Shown here: one piece after another, positions 31,826 through 45,528 of the stretch | How positions within the stretch are numbered: position 1 is the stretch's first letter | How the letters are laid out: each line of letters starts with the position of its first letter | Source of the DNA: Pseudomonas psychrophila | Lineage (GTDB): Bacteria > Pseudomonadota > Gammaproteobacteria > Pseudomonadales > Pseudomonadaceae | Direction of reading: 5' to 3' | NCBI RefSeq assembly: GCF_001043005.1 | Contig: NZ_JYKZ01000001.1 | Coordinates: 930,001-994,000, forward strand | Length of the DNA stretch: 64,000 nucleotides | Notes under the pieces: model-generated | The model's input: only the letters and a program-made list of their open reading frames with translations | Told to the model about the DNA's origin: nothing | The model's database searches: none | Translations under genes and position numbers: made by a program

Positions 31826-33192
31826 TAATGTTTCTCCCCGCTGGAACCGCACAAAGCCGCAACGACGTTTTCCATCGCTGCGCTGCGCGAGCCCTTGATC
31901 AAAATAGTGGTGTTTGTTTCGTGCTCAGCGCGAAGCGCCTTGATCAGGTCAGCCTGATTGGCGAAGTGACGAGCCTGGTGTCCAAATGCTGTGACGGCAT
32001 GAGCCATCATGGGTCCCACCGCATAGAGCGCTGAAACTTTGTCGGCGGCATAAGCGCCTACTTCACGATGTCCTTGCTCCGCCCACTCACCCAGTTCGCC
32101 AATATCTCCGAGCACCAGGACGGTGCGGCCGGAAAAGGCGGCGAGTATATCAACGGCAGCGCACATTGAGGTGGGGTTTGCGTTGTAAGTATCATCAATA
32201 ATTCGCAGGCCATCGGCAGTCAATTGGGCAACTGCCCGGCCTTTCACTGGCAACACGGCTTCGAGGCCGGTTTTGATGCCAAATAGCGAGACACCTAGGG
32301 CATGAGCTGCGGCTGCGGCCGCCAATGCGTTGGCCACGTTATGGTTGCCCAGCAGATTGAGTTGAACCGTTTCGGCGCCCAGCGGGCTGTGCAATGTGAA
32401 GCCCGGGCAACCCCGTGCGTCACGGGTCAGATCGCTGGCATGGAAGTCGGCCTGGGGGTTTTCCAGGGCAAAGCTCAGCACTTTGCGCCCTGCTGCACGG
32501 TTCTTCCAGATGGCGAATGCCTTGTCATCCAGATTCAGAACGGCGATGCCATTGGCATCCAGCCCTTCAATAATCTCGCCTTTGGCCTCGACGATTTTTT
32601 CCGGCCCGCCGAACTCACCCACATGGGCTGTGCCTGCATTGTTGAGCACGGCAACATGAGGCTTGGTCAAGGCCACGCTGTAGGCGATTTCGCCAACACG
32701 AGAAGCACCCAACTCAATGACCGCTGCTGTGTGTTCGGCGCTCAGTTCGAGCAGCGTCAGCGGCACGCCCAGATCGTTGTTCAGGTTGCCTTTGGTCGCC
32801 AGTACCGGACCACGGGTACGCAGGATGCAGGCGAGCATTTCTTTGACGGTGGTCTTGCCACTGGAGCCGGTAATGGCCGCGACCGGTTTGTCATAGCCGG
32901 CACGATTGAGCGCGCCCAACTGACCCAGTGCTTCTCGCGTGTCTTTGACCACCAGTTGAGGCAGTGCTGACTCAGGTACTTCGCGCTCGACCAGGGCGGC
33001 AACGGCGCCTTTGGCAGCTACTTCATTCAGGTAATCATGACCATCAAAGCGCGGACCGGTCAGGGCAATAAACAACTGACCTTTCGTAATCGCCCGGCTG
33101 TCGATGCTGACACCACTGAAGCGGCAGTCCGCTTCAACCAGACGCCCCTGCAGAACAGTAGCCACTTCACTCAGCAACAGAGGTTTAATCAT
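31825..33192 (-). CDS. murF: UDP-N-acetylmuramoyl-tripeptide--D-alanyl-D-alanine ligase
   Basis: Encodes 455 residues. It attaches D-Ala-D-Ala to the UDP-MurNAc-tripeptide. The ATP loop [16 protein letters not shown] (near 107-122), the central [15 protein letters not shown] and the C-terminal [11 protein letters not shown] are typical of MurF. It overlaps murE by eight bases and mraY by one. Confidence 0.97.
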   Translation of the reverse strand: MIKPLLLSEVATVLQGRLVEADCRFSGVSIDSRAITKGQLFIALTGPRFDGHDYLNEVAAKGAVAALVEREVPESALPQLVVKDTREALGQLGALNRAGYDKPVAAITGSSGKTTVKEMLACILRTRGPVLATKGNLNNDLGVPLTLLELSAEHTAAVIELGASRVGEIAYSVALTKPHVAVLNNAGTAHVGEFGGPEKIVEAKGEIIEGLDANGIAVLNLDDKAFAIWKNRAAGRKVLSFALENPQADFHASDLTRDARGCPGFTLHSPLGAETVQLNLLGNHNVANALAAAAAAHALGVSLFGIKTGLEAVLPVKGRAVAQLTADGLRIIDDTYNANPTSMCAAVDILAAFSGRTVLVLGDIGELGEWAEQGHREVGAYAADKVSALYAVGPMMAHAVTAFGHQARHFANQADLIKALRAEHETNTTILIKGSRSAAMENVVAALCGSSGEKH

Positions 33193-34647
33193 TGGCCACC
33201 TCCCAGATACTCAGGGCTTTTTCGGCTTCGACCAGATCAGAGAAATCATGACGCTCGCCATTGATTTCCTGATAGTCCTCATGACCTTTACCGGCCAGCA
33301 CGATCACGTCTTCAGCGTGGGCGTTGGCAATGACTTGAGCGATTGCATCACCGCGACCGGCTACAAAGGTGACGTTCTGCGGTGCTACAAAACCAGCACG
33401 AATGTCGTCAAAGATTTGCGTCGGTGCTTCTGTACGCGGATTGTCGTCGGTGACCAGAACACCATCAGCCAAACGCTCAACCACGTGCGCCATCAACGGC
33501 CGCTTGCCGCGATCTCGATCGCCGCCGCAGCCGAACAGGCACAGCAATTGGCCTTTGGCGTGGGGACGCAGCGCCAGCAATACTTTTTCCAGCGCATCCG
33601 GGGTGTGGGCGTAATCGACCACCACCAACGGTTTGGTGCCGCCACCCAGACGCTGCATGCGCCCGACCGGACCTTCCAGCTTCGGCAGCACGGCCAGAAT
33701 TTCGTCCAGTGCGTAATCCAACCCAAGCAAGGCGCCAACAGCGGCCAACACGTTGCTCAAATTGAAACGCCCGAGCAAGGAACTGCGCAGGAGGTGCTCG
33801 CCTTGAGCCGTCACCACGGTGGCGCGGACACCGTCATCATCAAAGGTCGCATCACGGCAGTACAGAGTGGCACTGCTGTCCTCAAGGCTGTAGCTAATCA
33901 GGCGCGAACCATGCTTTTCAGCGGCCAGTTGGCGACCGAACTCATCGTCCAGGTTCAGTACGCGGCAACGCAGATCCGGCCAGGCAAACAGCTTGGCCTT
34001 GGCGGCAGCATAAGCCTCCATAGTGCCGTGATAATCCAGGTGGTCACGGGACAGGTTTGTCAGCACGGCAACGTCGAACGCCAATGCGCTGACACGACCC
34101 TGATCCAGGCCATGGGAAGAGACTTCCATTGCGACGGCCTTGGCACCGGCCTTTTTCAGGTCGGCCAACATGGCTTGTACGGCAATCGGGTCCGGCGTGG
34201 TGTGGCGACCGCTTTGCAGCGCGCCATAAAAGCCCGTGCCCAGCGTGCCGACGATGCCGCAGTGCTGCCCCAACAGATCCAGCGCTTGCGCCACCAACTG
34301 AGTGACGCTGGTTTTACCGTTGGTACCGGTCACGCCGACCAGGTTGAGATGACGACTCGGCTCACCATAAAAGCGCCCGGCGATATCGGACAGCTGAGCC
34401 GCCAGACCTTTGACCGGAATCAAGGGAACAGAAGAGATGGGCAGTACGTCTGCACCCTGCACTTCATAGGCTACGGCAGCCGCGCCGCGCTTCAACGCGT
34501 CAGCGATGTGCTCACGACCATCGAGCTTGCCGCCGGGCACCGCAAGGAACAGATCACCTGCGCGTACATTGCGGCTGTCCAGAGTCAGCTCACGAATAAG
34601 CAGATCGTGGCCGGCATGAGGAAAAATCTTGTTCAGGCTCAGGGACA

Positions 34648-34648
<1 letters not shown>
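33185..34648 (-). CDS. murE: UDP-N-acetylmuramoyl-L-alanyl-D-glutamate--meso-DAP ligase
   Basis: Encodes 487 residues. The ATP loop GVTGTNGKTSVTQLVAQ (near 110) and the amino-acid specificity motif DNPR (in TDDNPRTEAP) are present; DNPR indicates meso-diaminopimelate rather than lysine, as expected for a Gram-negative wall. It shares one base with ftsI (TAATG) and overlaps murF by eight bases. Confidence 0.97.
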
Positions 34649-36676
<2,028 letters not shown>

Positions 36677-36680
<4 letters not shown>

Positions 36681-37624
36681 CGAAGCTTCTCCGCGACGCG
36701 CATTACAGCGCTGCGCGAGCGTGGATTGGCTTTGAGTTCGGCATCGGACGCGGTCTGGGCTTTGCCGTGAATTTTGATTTTCGGAACAAAAGCAACGTGC
36801 TGAACGGGCAAGCCGCGCGGCAGGTTGTCGGGTTCGCCCTTGACCAGTTTGCGCATGAACAATTTGACGATACGGTCTTCCAGGGAGTGAAAGCTGATCA
36901 CCACCAGACGGCCGCCGATTGCCAGGGATTCCAGTGCAGCCTCAAGACCTGCTTCAAGGTCGCCCAGTTCGTTGTTCACGTGAATACGCAAACCCTGGAA
37001 AGTACGGGTTGCAGGGTGCTTGCCCTTTTCCCAGGCCGGATTGGCCACTTTCAACACTTCAGCCAGATCGCCGGTGCGCTCAAACGGCTTGATATCTCGA
37101 CGCTCTACAACTGCGCGAGCCATGCGACCGGAAAAGCGCTCTTCGCCATATTCCTTGAAGACGCGGGCGATTTCTTCCTGGGATGCTGTGTTAACGAACT
37201 CGGCAGCACTGATGCCGCGGTCCGGATCCATGCGCATGTCCAGAGGGCCGTCATTCATGAAGCTGAAGCCGCGCTCCGGATCGTCAAGTTGCGGTGAAGA
37301 CACACCCAAATCGAGCAGGACACCGTCAACCTTACCGGCCAGACCGCGATCGGCAATTTCGGATCCCATTTCAGCAAAACTGCGCTGCACAATAACAAAG
37401 CGGCCGTCTTCGGCCGCTAGCGCTTGCCCGGTGGCAATCGCCTGTGGATCTTTATCAAACCCGAGCAATTGCCCCTCAGGGCCAAGCTTCTGGAGTATCA
37501 GGCGGCTATGTCCGCCGCGACCGAAGGTGCCATCCAGATAGCATCCATCAGGACGTACGGCGAGAGCCTCTACGGCTTCGTCGAGCAGTACGGTGATGTG
37601 GTTGAAGCCGCTATCTATAGTCAC
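36677..37624 (-). CDS. rsmH: 16S rRNA m4C1402 methyltransferase RsmH
   Basis: Encodes 315 residues (MraW). It methylates N4 of C1402 in the ribosomal P site using S-adenosylmethionine. The SAM motif [14 protein letters not shown] (near 33-46), [18 protein letters not shown] and the C-terminal [13 protein letters not shown] are diagnostic. It starts within the mraZ stop codon region (four-base overlap). Confidence 0.97.
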
Positions 37625-38076
37625 AGGATTAAATCACGCAGTTCGTCAGGCATCGCGCCCGGTTGTTGAATGGCTGCAAGGTCAGCGGCAGAAACAGCTT
37701 CCCAGGCATCCTCGTCCCACAGTTGAAACTTGTTTAGCTGGCCTACCAACATCGCGCGCTTATCCAACTTGGCATATTCACGCAAACGCGGCGGCACCAG
37801 AAAACGACCACTGCCATCGAGTTCAAGATCGACGGCATTACCAATCAACAGACGTTGCAAGCGGCGGTTTTCTTCACGCAACGAAGGCAACGCCCGTAGC
37901 TTGGTTTCAATCAATTCCCACTCATCAAGGGGGTACACACATAAGCAGGGATCTACCGCATCGATGGTCACGATCAGCTGCCCGGAACTTCGCGAAATCA
38001 GCTCGTCACGGTACCGGCTCGGCATTGCGAGACGGCCCTTGGCATCGAGACTGATTGCGTTGGCTCCGCGAAACAC
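37621..38076 (-). CDS. mraZ: Transcriptional regulator MraZ
   Basis: Encodes 151 residues from a GTG at 38076 ([21 protein letters not shown]), with GGAG nine bases upstream. A longer reading from an ATG at 38091 is open, but that ATG precedes the ribosome site. Two AbrB-like MraZ half-domains, each with the DXXGR signature ([13 protein letters not shown] near 10-22 and [13 protein letters not shown] near 87-99). MraZ is a DNA-binding repressor of its own operon and is also reported to affect other genes. Three matching boxes lie upstream. Confidence 0.95.
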   Translation of the reverse strand: MFRGANAISLDAKGRLAMPSRYRDELISRSSGQLIVTIDAVDPCLCVYPLDEWELIETKLRALPSLREENRRLQRLLIGNAVDLELDGSGRFLVPPRLREYAKLDKRAMLVGQLNKFQLWDEDAWEAVSAADLAAIQQPGAMPDELRDLIL

Positions 38077-38117
38077 TGGTCGCATCTCCAAATATTAGCG
38101 TTTTACGTCTAGAAAAC

Positions 38118-38143
38118 CCACTTTATGCCACTTTCCACCACTT
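38118..38143 (-). promoter_or_regulatory. MraZ operator, three phased repeats
   Basis: On the minus strand AAGTGG occurs three times with exact 10-bp period (38138-38143, 38128-38133, 38118-38123). Known MraZ operators are three to four direct repeats with about one helical turn between them. They lie just downstream of the -10 element, so binding would block initiation. Confidence 0.85.
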
Positions 38144-38149
38144 ATGCAC

Positions 38150-38179
38150 ACTATAGGAATGCGCCCACCACACCGTCAA
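38150..38179 (-). promoter_or_regulatory. Sigma70 promoter of mraZ / dcw cluster
   Basis: TTGACG (38179-38174), 18 bases, TATAGT (38155-38150) on the minus strand. The predicted start falls at the edge of the first MraZ repeat, giving a leader of about 65-70 bases. Confidence 0.75.
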
Positions 38180-38431
38180 GGAGCGACCCACAGGAAAACC
38201 CTTACATAACTGAGATTTAGGAGGGTAAATAGACGTAGAGCAGTAAGCGGAAGGTTTTTTTGACGAGCAAGGCGCAGCGAATTCAAAGCCCTGGACTTCA
38301 AACTTAAAGTAGTTTGTTAAGAGTAAGAACTTTTCGGCATTACGTCGGGAATTAATCTTGGAAATGTCGGCGGGGGATTAAGCGCTGTCTGATATAGCAT
38401 TCTGCCTGCAGGGCAAGCAGAAGAAAAAAAG

Positions 38432-38785
38432 GTGGAGAGTCGATCTGTAAGCCGGGTTCTGTCGTGAACAGTCATTCGTCTACGATGGCCATCACTGGAC
38501 ATCTTTAGCAACCTACCCGGTTCCAGCGCGGGCCACGCCTTGGAACCCTATTTGGTCTTGCTCCAAGTGGGGTTTACCTAGCCACGAACTGTTGCCAGTC
38601 GTGCGGTGCGCTCTTACCGCACCTTTTCACCCTTACCGGCGCCGAAGCGCTTAGGCGGTTATTTTCTGTGGCACTTTCCGTAGGCTCACGCCTCCCAGGC
38701 ATTACCTGGCACTTCGCCCTATGGAGCCCGGACTTTCCTCCCCCCCCTAATTTTCATAGAAGGCAGCGACTGTCCAATCGACTCT
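38432..38785 (-). ncRNA. rnpB: RNase P RNA (class A)
   Basis: The minus strand from 38785 begins AGAGTCGATTGGACAGTCGC and soon reads GGAGGAAAGTCCGGGCTCC, the universal start of bacterial RNase P RNA. The 3' side has AACCCGGCTTACAGATCGAC, which pairs with the 5' end to form P1. A run of seven T at 38430-38424 acts as terminator. The RNA is the catalytic part of RNase P, which trims tRNA 5' ends. Ends are approximate to a few bases. Confidence 0.95.
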
Positions 38786-38833
38786 CCGGGGCGAAGATTA
38801 ACTGTACAGAGCGTATAGAACAAGCGTTAAACG

Positions 38834-38865
38834 CCGCAAGGCAGGTTGAATTGCCTGAGTTGCGG
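38834..38865 (-). terminator. Hairpin between rsmI and rnpB
   Basis: CCGCAA...TTGCGG with an inner GGCA...TGCC lies 60 bases downstream of the rsmI stop codon. No T run follows, so it is at best a weak terminator or a 3' end stabiliser. Confidence 0.35.
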
Positions 38866-38925
38866 CCTTTAGTCACGGGGCAATACATGCAAAGACATCA
38901 AAACGCCATCACCTGATATCAATTG

Positions 38926-39798
38926 TTACTCTGCTTTCTGCTTTTCAAGTGCAACTTGGTACAAGACGTTTTTGCGTTCACCGGTTATTTCAGCGGCAAG
39001 TGCAGCCGCACGCTTGAGTGGCATTTCTTTAAGCAGCAAGTCGAGAATACGCATCGCCTCACTACTGACCACTTCATCTGTTTCTGGCGCGGTCCAGCCC
39101 GCAACCAGCACAACACATTCGCCGCGCTGTTGATTACTGTCGCCTTCAACAAATGCACGCAACTCGGACAGGGGCAAACCCTTGAGTGTTTCGAATGTCT
39201 TGGTCAGCTCGCGCGCCAGCAATGCCGGGCGCTCTGACCCAAATACCAGCTCAAGATCTTGCAGGCACTCAAGAATCCGGTGCGGCGCCTCGTAAAAGAT
39301 CAGCGTGCGGGGCTCTTCTTTTAATAATTCCAGACGCGAACGACGCCCGACAGCCTTGGCAGGCAGGAACCCTTCAAAAATAAAGCGATCAGAAGGCAGC
39401 CCCGCCGCAGACAGGGCCGCGATCAAGGCGCAGGCACCCGGCACCGGCACAACCCTGACGCCAGCCGCTCGCGCCTGACGCACCAAGTGATAACCCGGGT
39501 CGGAGATCAGCGGCGTACCCGCATCAGAAATCAATGCGACATCTTCACCGGCCAGCAAACGCTGAATAAAGCGGCTGCCTTCATCACGCTCGTTATGTTC
39601 GTGACAGGCGCCCAGCGGCGTTGAAATACCAAAATGCTGCAGCAGGCGCAGGGAGTGGCGCGTGTCTTCGGCCGCAATCAGTGACACGTCACGCAAGACC
39701 TTGAGCGCGCGCGCACTGATGTCGTCCAGGTTACCGATGGGCGTGGCCACCACATAAAGTGAGCCAAGAACGGAATTCAAATCACCTGGAGCAGTCAA
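38926..39798 (-). CDS. rsmI: 16S rRNA 2'-O-ribose C1402 methyltransferase RsmI
   Basis: Encodes 290 residues. I choose the TTG at 39798 because GAGG lies eight bases upstream and the product then reads MTAPGDLNSVLGSLYVV; the longer frame from 39885 has no RsmI sequence before this. SAM-binding tetrapyrrole-methylase fold: LYVVATPIGNLDDISARAL, AAEDTRHS, and LISDAGTPLISDPGYHLV. It modifies the ribose of C1402, whose base is modified by RsmH, also encoded in this window. Divergent from lpoA. Confidence 0.95.
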   Translation of the reverse strand: MTAPGDLNSVLGSLYVVATPIGNLDDISARALKVLRDVSLIAAEDTRHSLRLLQHFGISTPLGACHEHNERDEGSRFIQRLLAGEDVALISDAGTPLISDPGYHLVRQARAAGVRVVPVPGACALIAALSAAGLPSDRFIFEGFLPAKAVGRRSRLELLKEEPRTLIFYEAPHRILECLQDLELVFGSERPALLARELTKTFETLKGLPLSELRAFVEGDSNQQRGECVVLVAGWTAPETDEVVSSEAMRILDLLLKEMPLKRAAALAAEITGERKNVLYQVALEKQKAE

Positions 39799-40015
39799 AA
39801 CGCACACCTCATAAGAGTTAAAGCCGCCATTGTAGCGCGTAGAGCCCTCATGAACGCACCCACCCTGCAGGCCGCAAACCGCCAAGTGGGGAAACTTTCA
39901 CCTCCACAACGTACAGATAGCATCTAAATTCAGGCTTTATTGCCTCTAACATCGCGCCCCGGCCAGTGCTTGGGTACACTTCCCCACTCATTTGATCGAG
40001 TATCAGGAACACTAC

Positions 40016-41788
40016 ATGATCGCTTGCCTGCGGCTGTTCACTGCCCTCTGCCTCGCTGCCCTGTTGGCGGCTTGCGCTAGCTCGCCCTCGTCCAGCCTTG
40101 GCGAACTTCCACGGACCCCGGACGCCAGTCTTGAGCAATTGCTCCAGCAGGCATCCGAAACCACAAATCCGGAAAAGGCCGCCCTGCTGCGCCTGTCGGC
40201 AGCCGACCTTGCCCAGCGCCAGCAAAATACGGCGCGCGCGGCACAGATTCTGGGGTTGGTTGCACTGGATCAACTCAAACCTGCCCAGCAAGTTTTTGCC
40301 AACACCCTGGCAGCCGAGCTGGCGATGAGCCGCAATGACCACAAAGCAGCGTTAGCGGCCTTGAACCACCCAAGCACGTCGATCCTCGGCCAACTGCCAG
40401 CCGACCTGCAGGTGCGTACCCATACCGTCCACGCCCTCGCCCTCGAAGCTGATGGCCAGACGCTGGCAGCGGCCCGTGAACGCGCAGCCATGAGCCCGAA
40501 CCTGACCGGCGACGCCGCCAGTAGCAACAACGAAGCCATTTGGGCACTGGTGGCCGCCTTGCCGGTCGATCAACTGCACGCCCAGAGCAACGATGTACTG
40601 AGCGGCTGGATGTCTCTGGCCCTGGCCGTCAAGAGCGCGAGTACCCTGCAGGATCAGCAAAACGCTATCGATCAATGGCGCGCACAAAACCCTGCCCACC
40701 CTGCTGCCATCCAACTGCCGGCACCACTGATCAAGCTCAAGGAACTGGCCAGCCAGCCCCTGACCAAAATTGCATTACTACTGCCACAGGACGGCCAACT
40801 GGCTTCTGTGAGCAAAGCACTGCGTGATGGCTTCATGGCTGCTCACTATCAGGCCCAACAAGCAGGCCAGAACCCGCCAAACATTCAGTTCTATAACAGC
40901 TCGCGCCTGACCTCGCTGGACGACTTCTATCGCCAGGCCCAAGCCGACGGCGTGCAACTGGTGGTCGGACCACTGGAAAAAAACCTGGTCAAGCAACTCA
41001 GTGCTCGCCCGCAATTGCCGATCACCACACTGGCCCTGAACTACAGCGAGGGCGCTCAAGGTCCTGCACAACTGTTCCAGTTTGGCCTGGCAGCTGAAGA
41101 TGAAGCCCGCGAAGTAGCTCGACGTGCACGTGCCGATGGCCTGACCCGCGCTGGCGCAATGGTGCCAGTCGGCGAATGGGGCGACCGTGTACTCAAGGCG
41201 TTTCGCCAGGAGTGGGAAGCCCACGGCGGCACCATCGTTGGCATAGAACATATCGATAAGCCCGTAGCACTGGCCCAGCAAGTCGCAGACCTGGTGCAAT
41301 TGCGTAAAGGCGGTGGCTCCGCACAACCTACGCGCCGACAGGACATGGAATTTATCTTCCTGGCCGCCACCCCTCAGCAAGCCCAGCAGATCAAACCGAC
41401 CCTGAACTATCAGTACGCTGGTGACCTCCCTGTTTACGCGACCTCCCACGTATTCAGCGCCAGTGGCGACCAGAACCAGTACAACGACATGAACGGCATC
41501 CGCTTTTGTGAAACACCCTGGCTGCTCGATCCGTCCAACCCGCTGCGTCAACAAGTGACCGCACAATGGCCACAAGCAGGCGGTAGCCTGGGACGCCTAT
41601 ACGCTATGGGTATCGACGCCTATCGCCTGGCACCGAGCCTGGGTCAGTTGAAGGCACTGCCCGACAGCCGGATCGACGGCTTTTCCGGCAGCCTGAGCAT
41701 GAGCCCGGCACAGCGTGTCGAGCGTCAGCTGCCATGGGCCGAGTTCATCAATGGCCAGCCTCAACGCCTGCCTGCTACCCCAAACTGA
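40016..41788 (+). CDS. lpoA: Outer-membrane lipoprotein activator of PBP1A
   Basis: Encodes 590 residues from the ATG at 40016, with AGGAA eight bases upstream. Lipoprotein signal with lipobox LLAAC (Cys20). An N-terminal helical TPR-like domain (about 30-240) and a C-terminal periplasmic binding-protein fold (about 255-585, ITKIALLLPQDG analogue KIALLLPQDGQLASVSKALR) match LpoA/YraM. In E. coli LpoA activates PBP1A through the outer membrane. The last base of its stop codon is the first base of yraN. Confidence 0.92.
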   Translation: MIACLRLFTALCLAALLAACASSPSSSLGELPRTPDASLEQLLQQASETTNPEKAALLRLSAADLAQRQQNTARAAQILGLVALDQLKPAQQVFANTLAAELAMSRNDHKAALAALNHPSTSILGQLPADLQVRTHTVHALALEADGQTLAAARERAAMSPNLTGDAASSNNEAIWALVAALPVDQLHAQSNDVLSGWMSLALAVKSASTLQDQQNAIDQWRAQNPAHPAAIQLPAPLIKLKELASQPLTKIALLLPQDGQLASVSKALRDGFMAAHYQAQQAGQNPPNIQFYNSSRLTSLDDFYRQAQADGVQLVVGPLEKNLVKQLSARPQLPITTLALNYSEGAQGPAQLFQFGLAAEDEAREVARRARADGLTRAGAMVPVGEWGDRVLKAFRQEWEAHGGTIVGIEHIDKPVALAQQVADLVQLRKGGGSAQPTRRQDMEFIFLAATPQQAQQIKPTLNYQYAGDLPVYATSHVFSASGDQNQYNDMNGIRFCETPWLLDPSNPLRQQVTAQWPQAGGSLGRLYAMGIDAYRLAPSLGQLKALPDSRIDGFSGSLSMSPAQRVERQLPWAEFINGQPQRLPATPN

Positions 41789-42153
41789 TGCCCGAGCGCT
41801 CAAGCCAACACATTGGCAAGGATGCCGAGCGCTTGGCGCTGCGGCATCTTGAGCAACAGGGTTTGCGCCTGCTGGCGCAAAACTGGTCATGCAAGCGCGG
41901 CGAGCTGGATCTGGTCATGCTTGACGGCGATACAGTAGTATTCGTCGAAGTTCGTTACCGACAACACACGCAATGGGGTGGCGCTCTGGCCAGCATTGAC
42001 GCACGCAAGTGCCAAAAGCTGATACTTGCCGCCCAGCATTTTTTGCAGCGGGAGACACGCTGGGCCAATCACCCGTGCCGATTTGACGTGGTGACAATGG
42101 ACAGCGCAACACCCCAATTGAACTGGCTACGGAATGCCTTTGACAGCCAATAA
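41788..42153 (+). CDS. yraN: YraN family (UPF0102) protein
   Basis: Encodes 121 residues, starting on the last base of the lpoA stop codon (TGATG). Endonuclease-like fold: GKDAERLALRHLEQQGLRLL, then GELDLVM and VFVEVRYR, the E-D-EVK/R signature of a restriction-like nuclease. The role is not known in any organism that I can cite. A longer reading from 41734 lies inside lpoA. Confidence 0.93.
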   Translation: MPERSSQHIGKDAERLALRHLEQQGLRLLAQNWSCKRGELDLVMLDGDTVVFVEVRYRQHTQWGGALASIDARKCQKLILAAQHFLQRETRWANHPCRFDVVTMDSATPQLNWLRNAFDSQ

Positions 42154-42288
42154 CGCTGCCAGACCGATTCCAGCACCCTTTTTTGAACGATTTTGCTTTG
42201 CTTTGCTGGCTGCACATTCTTGTGCCGGGAAGTCACTCAGGAACACCTGGATAACGCCCGACCAGCCGCCCTACTTAAGGTCACATAG

Positions 42289-43460
<1,172 letters not shown>

Positions 43461-43481
43461 CAGCACCCAACTGCCAGACAC

Positions 43482-43513
43482 AAAAAAGGCGACCTTCTCA
43501 GGTCGCCTTTTTT
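43482..43513. terminator. Bidirectional terminator between dolP and sspB
   Basis: A 13-base perfect inverted repeat (AAAAAAGGCGACC / GGTCGCCTTTTTT) with a six-base loop. It has T runs on both strands and serves the convergent dolP and sspB transcripts. Confidence 0.92.
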
Positions 43514-43514
43514 A

Positions 43515-43928
43515 TTACTTCACCACTTTCAGGCTTGGCCGACCCGTAGGTCGAGGCGGCTCAGATCCTGGTGGCGGCCCATCGTCATCCGGCTCAACCT
43601 CGTCATCAGCCTCAAGAGGCTCTTCCAGGTCGAACACCATACCCTGGCCGTTCTCGCGGGCGTAAACACCCATGATTGCAGGGATAGGCACGTACAACGT
43701 GTGCGGTACACCACCAAAACGCCCTTCAAAGCTTACTGCTTCGTTGTCCATGTGCAATTGACGCACGGCGGTTGGCGAAACATTCAGGACAATCTGCCCG
43801 TCACTGGCAAAACCCGCAGGCACTTGCACCTTCGGGTAGTCAGAGTTAACCAGCATGTGCGGAGTGCAGTCGTTATCAACGATCCACTCATAGAGCGCAC
43901 GCACCAGATAAGGTCGACTTGAATTCAT
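43515..43928 (-). CDS. sspB: ClpXP adaptor SspB
   Basis: Encodes 137 residues. SspB delivers ssrA-tagged proteins to ClpXP. The N-terminal substrate-binding domain (about 1-105; YLVRALYEWIVDNDCTPHMLV) is followed by an acidic Pro-rich linker and a short C-terminal ClpX-binding motif (RPSLKVVK). AGGAG lies six bases before the ATG. It is downstream of sspA, as in other gammaproteobacteria. Confidence 0.95.
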   Translation of the reverse strand: MNSSRPYLVRALYEWIVDNDCTPHMLVNSDYPKVQVPAGFASDGQIVLNVSPTAVRQLHMDNEAVSFEGRFGGVPHTLYVPIPAIMGVYARENGQGMVFDLEEPLEADDEVEPDDDGPPPGSEPPRPTGRPSLKVVK

Positions 43929-43944
43929 CGAGGGCTCCTAAGCT

Positions 43945-44562
43945 TTAGCGCATGTCGCGTTCGACACCAGACAAACTTGCCTGGAAAGCCTCACGCGCAA
44001 ATTGGCGCTCCATATAGTCGAGCAGCGGCTTGGCTGGCCGCGGCAATTCAATACCCAAAATAGGCAAGCGCCAGAGTATCGGCAATAGGCAGCAGTCGAC
44101 CAGACTTTGCTCATCGCTGAGGAAAAAAGGTTTGTCGGCAAATAATGCAGAAACACCCGTCAAGCTCTCGCGCAACTCTTTACGAGCCACTACACGTGCC
44201 GGCTCCTTGGTCCGCGAATCAAGGATCAAGTCAACCAAAGCACACCAGTCACGCTGAATACGATGAATCAGCAGACGGCTATTGGCCCGCGCAACCGGAT
44301 AAACCGGTAACAGCGGAGGATGCGGGTAACGCTCATCCAGATATTCCATCACCACAGTCGACTCCCACAACGCCAGGTCACGATCGACCAGGGTTGGCAG
44401 GCTGCCGTAAGGGTTCACTTCGATCAGCTTCGGCGGCTGACGGCCCGCCTCCACACTGATGATCTCGGCGCTGACACCTTTCTCTGCGAGCACAATACGT
44501 ACTCGATGGGAATAGTGGTCGGCGGGGTCGGAGTAACAGGCCAACCGATTGGTCACGCCCAT
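43945..44562 (-). CDS. sspA: Stringent starvation protein A
   Basis: Encodes 205 residues with a glutathione-S-transferase fold: the N-terminal thioredoxin-like part has [19 protein letters not shown] and [14 protein letters not shown], then a helical domain with [14 protein letters not shown]. SspA binds RNA polymerase and alters gene expression in stationary phase and stress. It is not an active GST. Strong GAGGAGG site before the ATG. It shares a unit with sspB (16 bases apart). Confidence 0.95.
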   Translation of the reverse strand: MGVTNRLACYSDPADHYSHRVRIVLAEKGVSAEIISVEAGRQPPKLIEVNPYGSLPTLVDRDLALWESTVVMEYLDERYPHPPLLPVYPVARANSRLLIHRIQRDWCALVDLILDSRTKEPARVVARKELRESLTGVSALFADKPFFLSDEQSLVDCCLLPILWRLPILGIELPRPAKPLLDYMERQFAREAFQASLSGVERDMR

Positions 44563-44748
44563 GGCGGTCCTCCTCGCTTGTTGAAATTATCGGGAGCAGA
44601 AAAACGAACGCGCCCAAGGAACGCCTCTGATAACCGCAGAACCTGGGCAAACAGAGTCGCTAGACCCCGCTTGCCACCCGTCCTGCACTGTTACCTTTTC
44701 AGAGACACCCTCGGGCGCGCACGATTAACAGCATTGCGTGTAACTATA

Positions 44749-45528
44749 TCAGTGCACATCCTTCCAGTATTCGCGCTTGAGCAGATAAGCGAATACAAAG
44801 AGGAAAGCCAGGTAGATCAGCACGTAAGTACCGATGCGCTGATGCTCCAGCTTCACCGGATTGGCCGAGTAGGACAGGAAGGTCACAAGATTCTTGATCT
44901 TCTCATCGAACTGCTCTTCAGTCAGCGCGCCGGTTTTAGGCAGCACTGTCAGCTGGTCGCACGCTTCATGCGTCAAAGGCGTGCCGGTGAGCGGATCATA
45001 CTGCTTCTTGCCGTCTTCGACGATCTGTACTTGCTTGCAACCCACAACCTGACGCCCTTGCAGCGGCGCCAGAACGTTAGGCATACCCACGTTCGGGAAA
45101 ACCTTGTTGTTCACACCCCAAGGGCGAGACGGGTCTTCGTAGAAAGCGCGCAGGTAGCTATACAGCCAGTCAGTACCACGAACACGAGCAACAAGAGTCA
45201 GGTCTGGCGGTGCAGCACCGAACCAGGCCTTGGCATCAGCTGGCTGCATGCCGATGTTCATGTGGTCGCCAATCTTGGCACCGGTGAACACCAGATTGTC
45301 GAGCATGACGTCATGGGGAATACCCAGGTCGTCTGCCACGCGCTCGTAACGCTGGAACTTGGCACTGTGACAGCCCATGCAGTAGTTGGCGAACGTGCGC
45401 GCGCCATCCTGCATGGCAGCCTTGTCAGAAACATCGATGTCGACCTTGTCGAGCTGCACACCTTGTTCAGCCGCAAAGGAGAACACAGGCATAACTGCGA
45501 GCATCAATACAGCAAATAGCTTTTTCAT
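44749..45528 (-). CDS. petC: Cytochrome bc1 complex, cytochrome c1 subunit
   Basis: Encodes 259 residues. It has a signal peptide (cleavage after SFA), a haem c site CMGCH (near 55-59), and a C-terminal membrane anchor (YVLIYLAFLFVFAYLL). The distal Met ligand probably lies in GMQPADAKAWFG or nearby. It carries electrons from the Rieske protein to soluble cytochrome c. The start shares one base with the petB stop (TGATG). Confidence 0.96.
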   Translation of the reverse strand: MKKLFAVLMLAVMPVFSFAAEQGVQLDKVDIDVSDKAAMQDGARTFANYCMGCHSAKFQRYERVADDLGIPHDVMLDNLVFTGAKIGDHMNIGMQPADAKAWFGAAPPDLTLVARVRGTDWLYSYLRAFYEDPSRPWGVNNKVFPNVGMPNVLAPLQGRQVVGCKQVQIVEDGKKQYDPLTGTPLTHEACDQLTVLPKTGALTEEQFDEKIKNLVTFLSYSANPVKLEHQRIGTYVLIYLAFLFVFAYLLKREYWKDVH

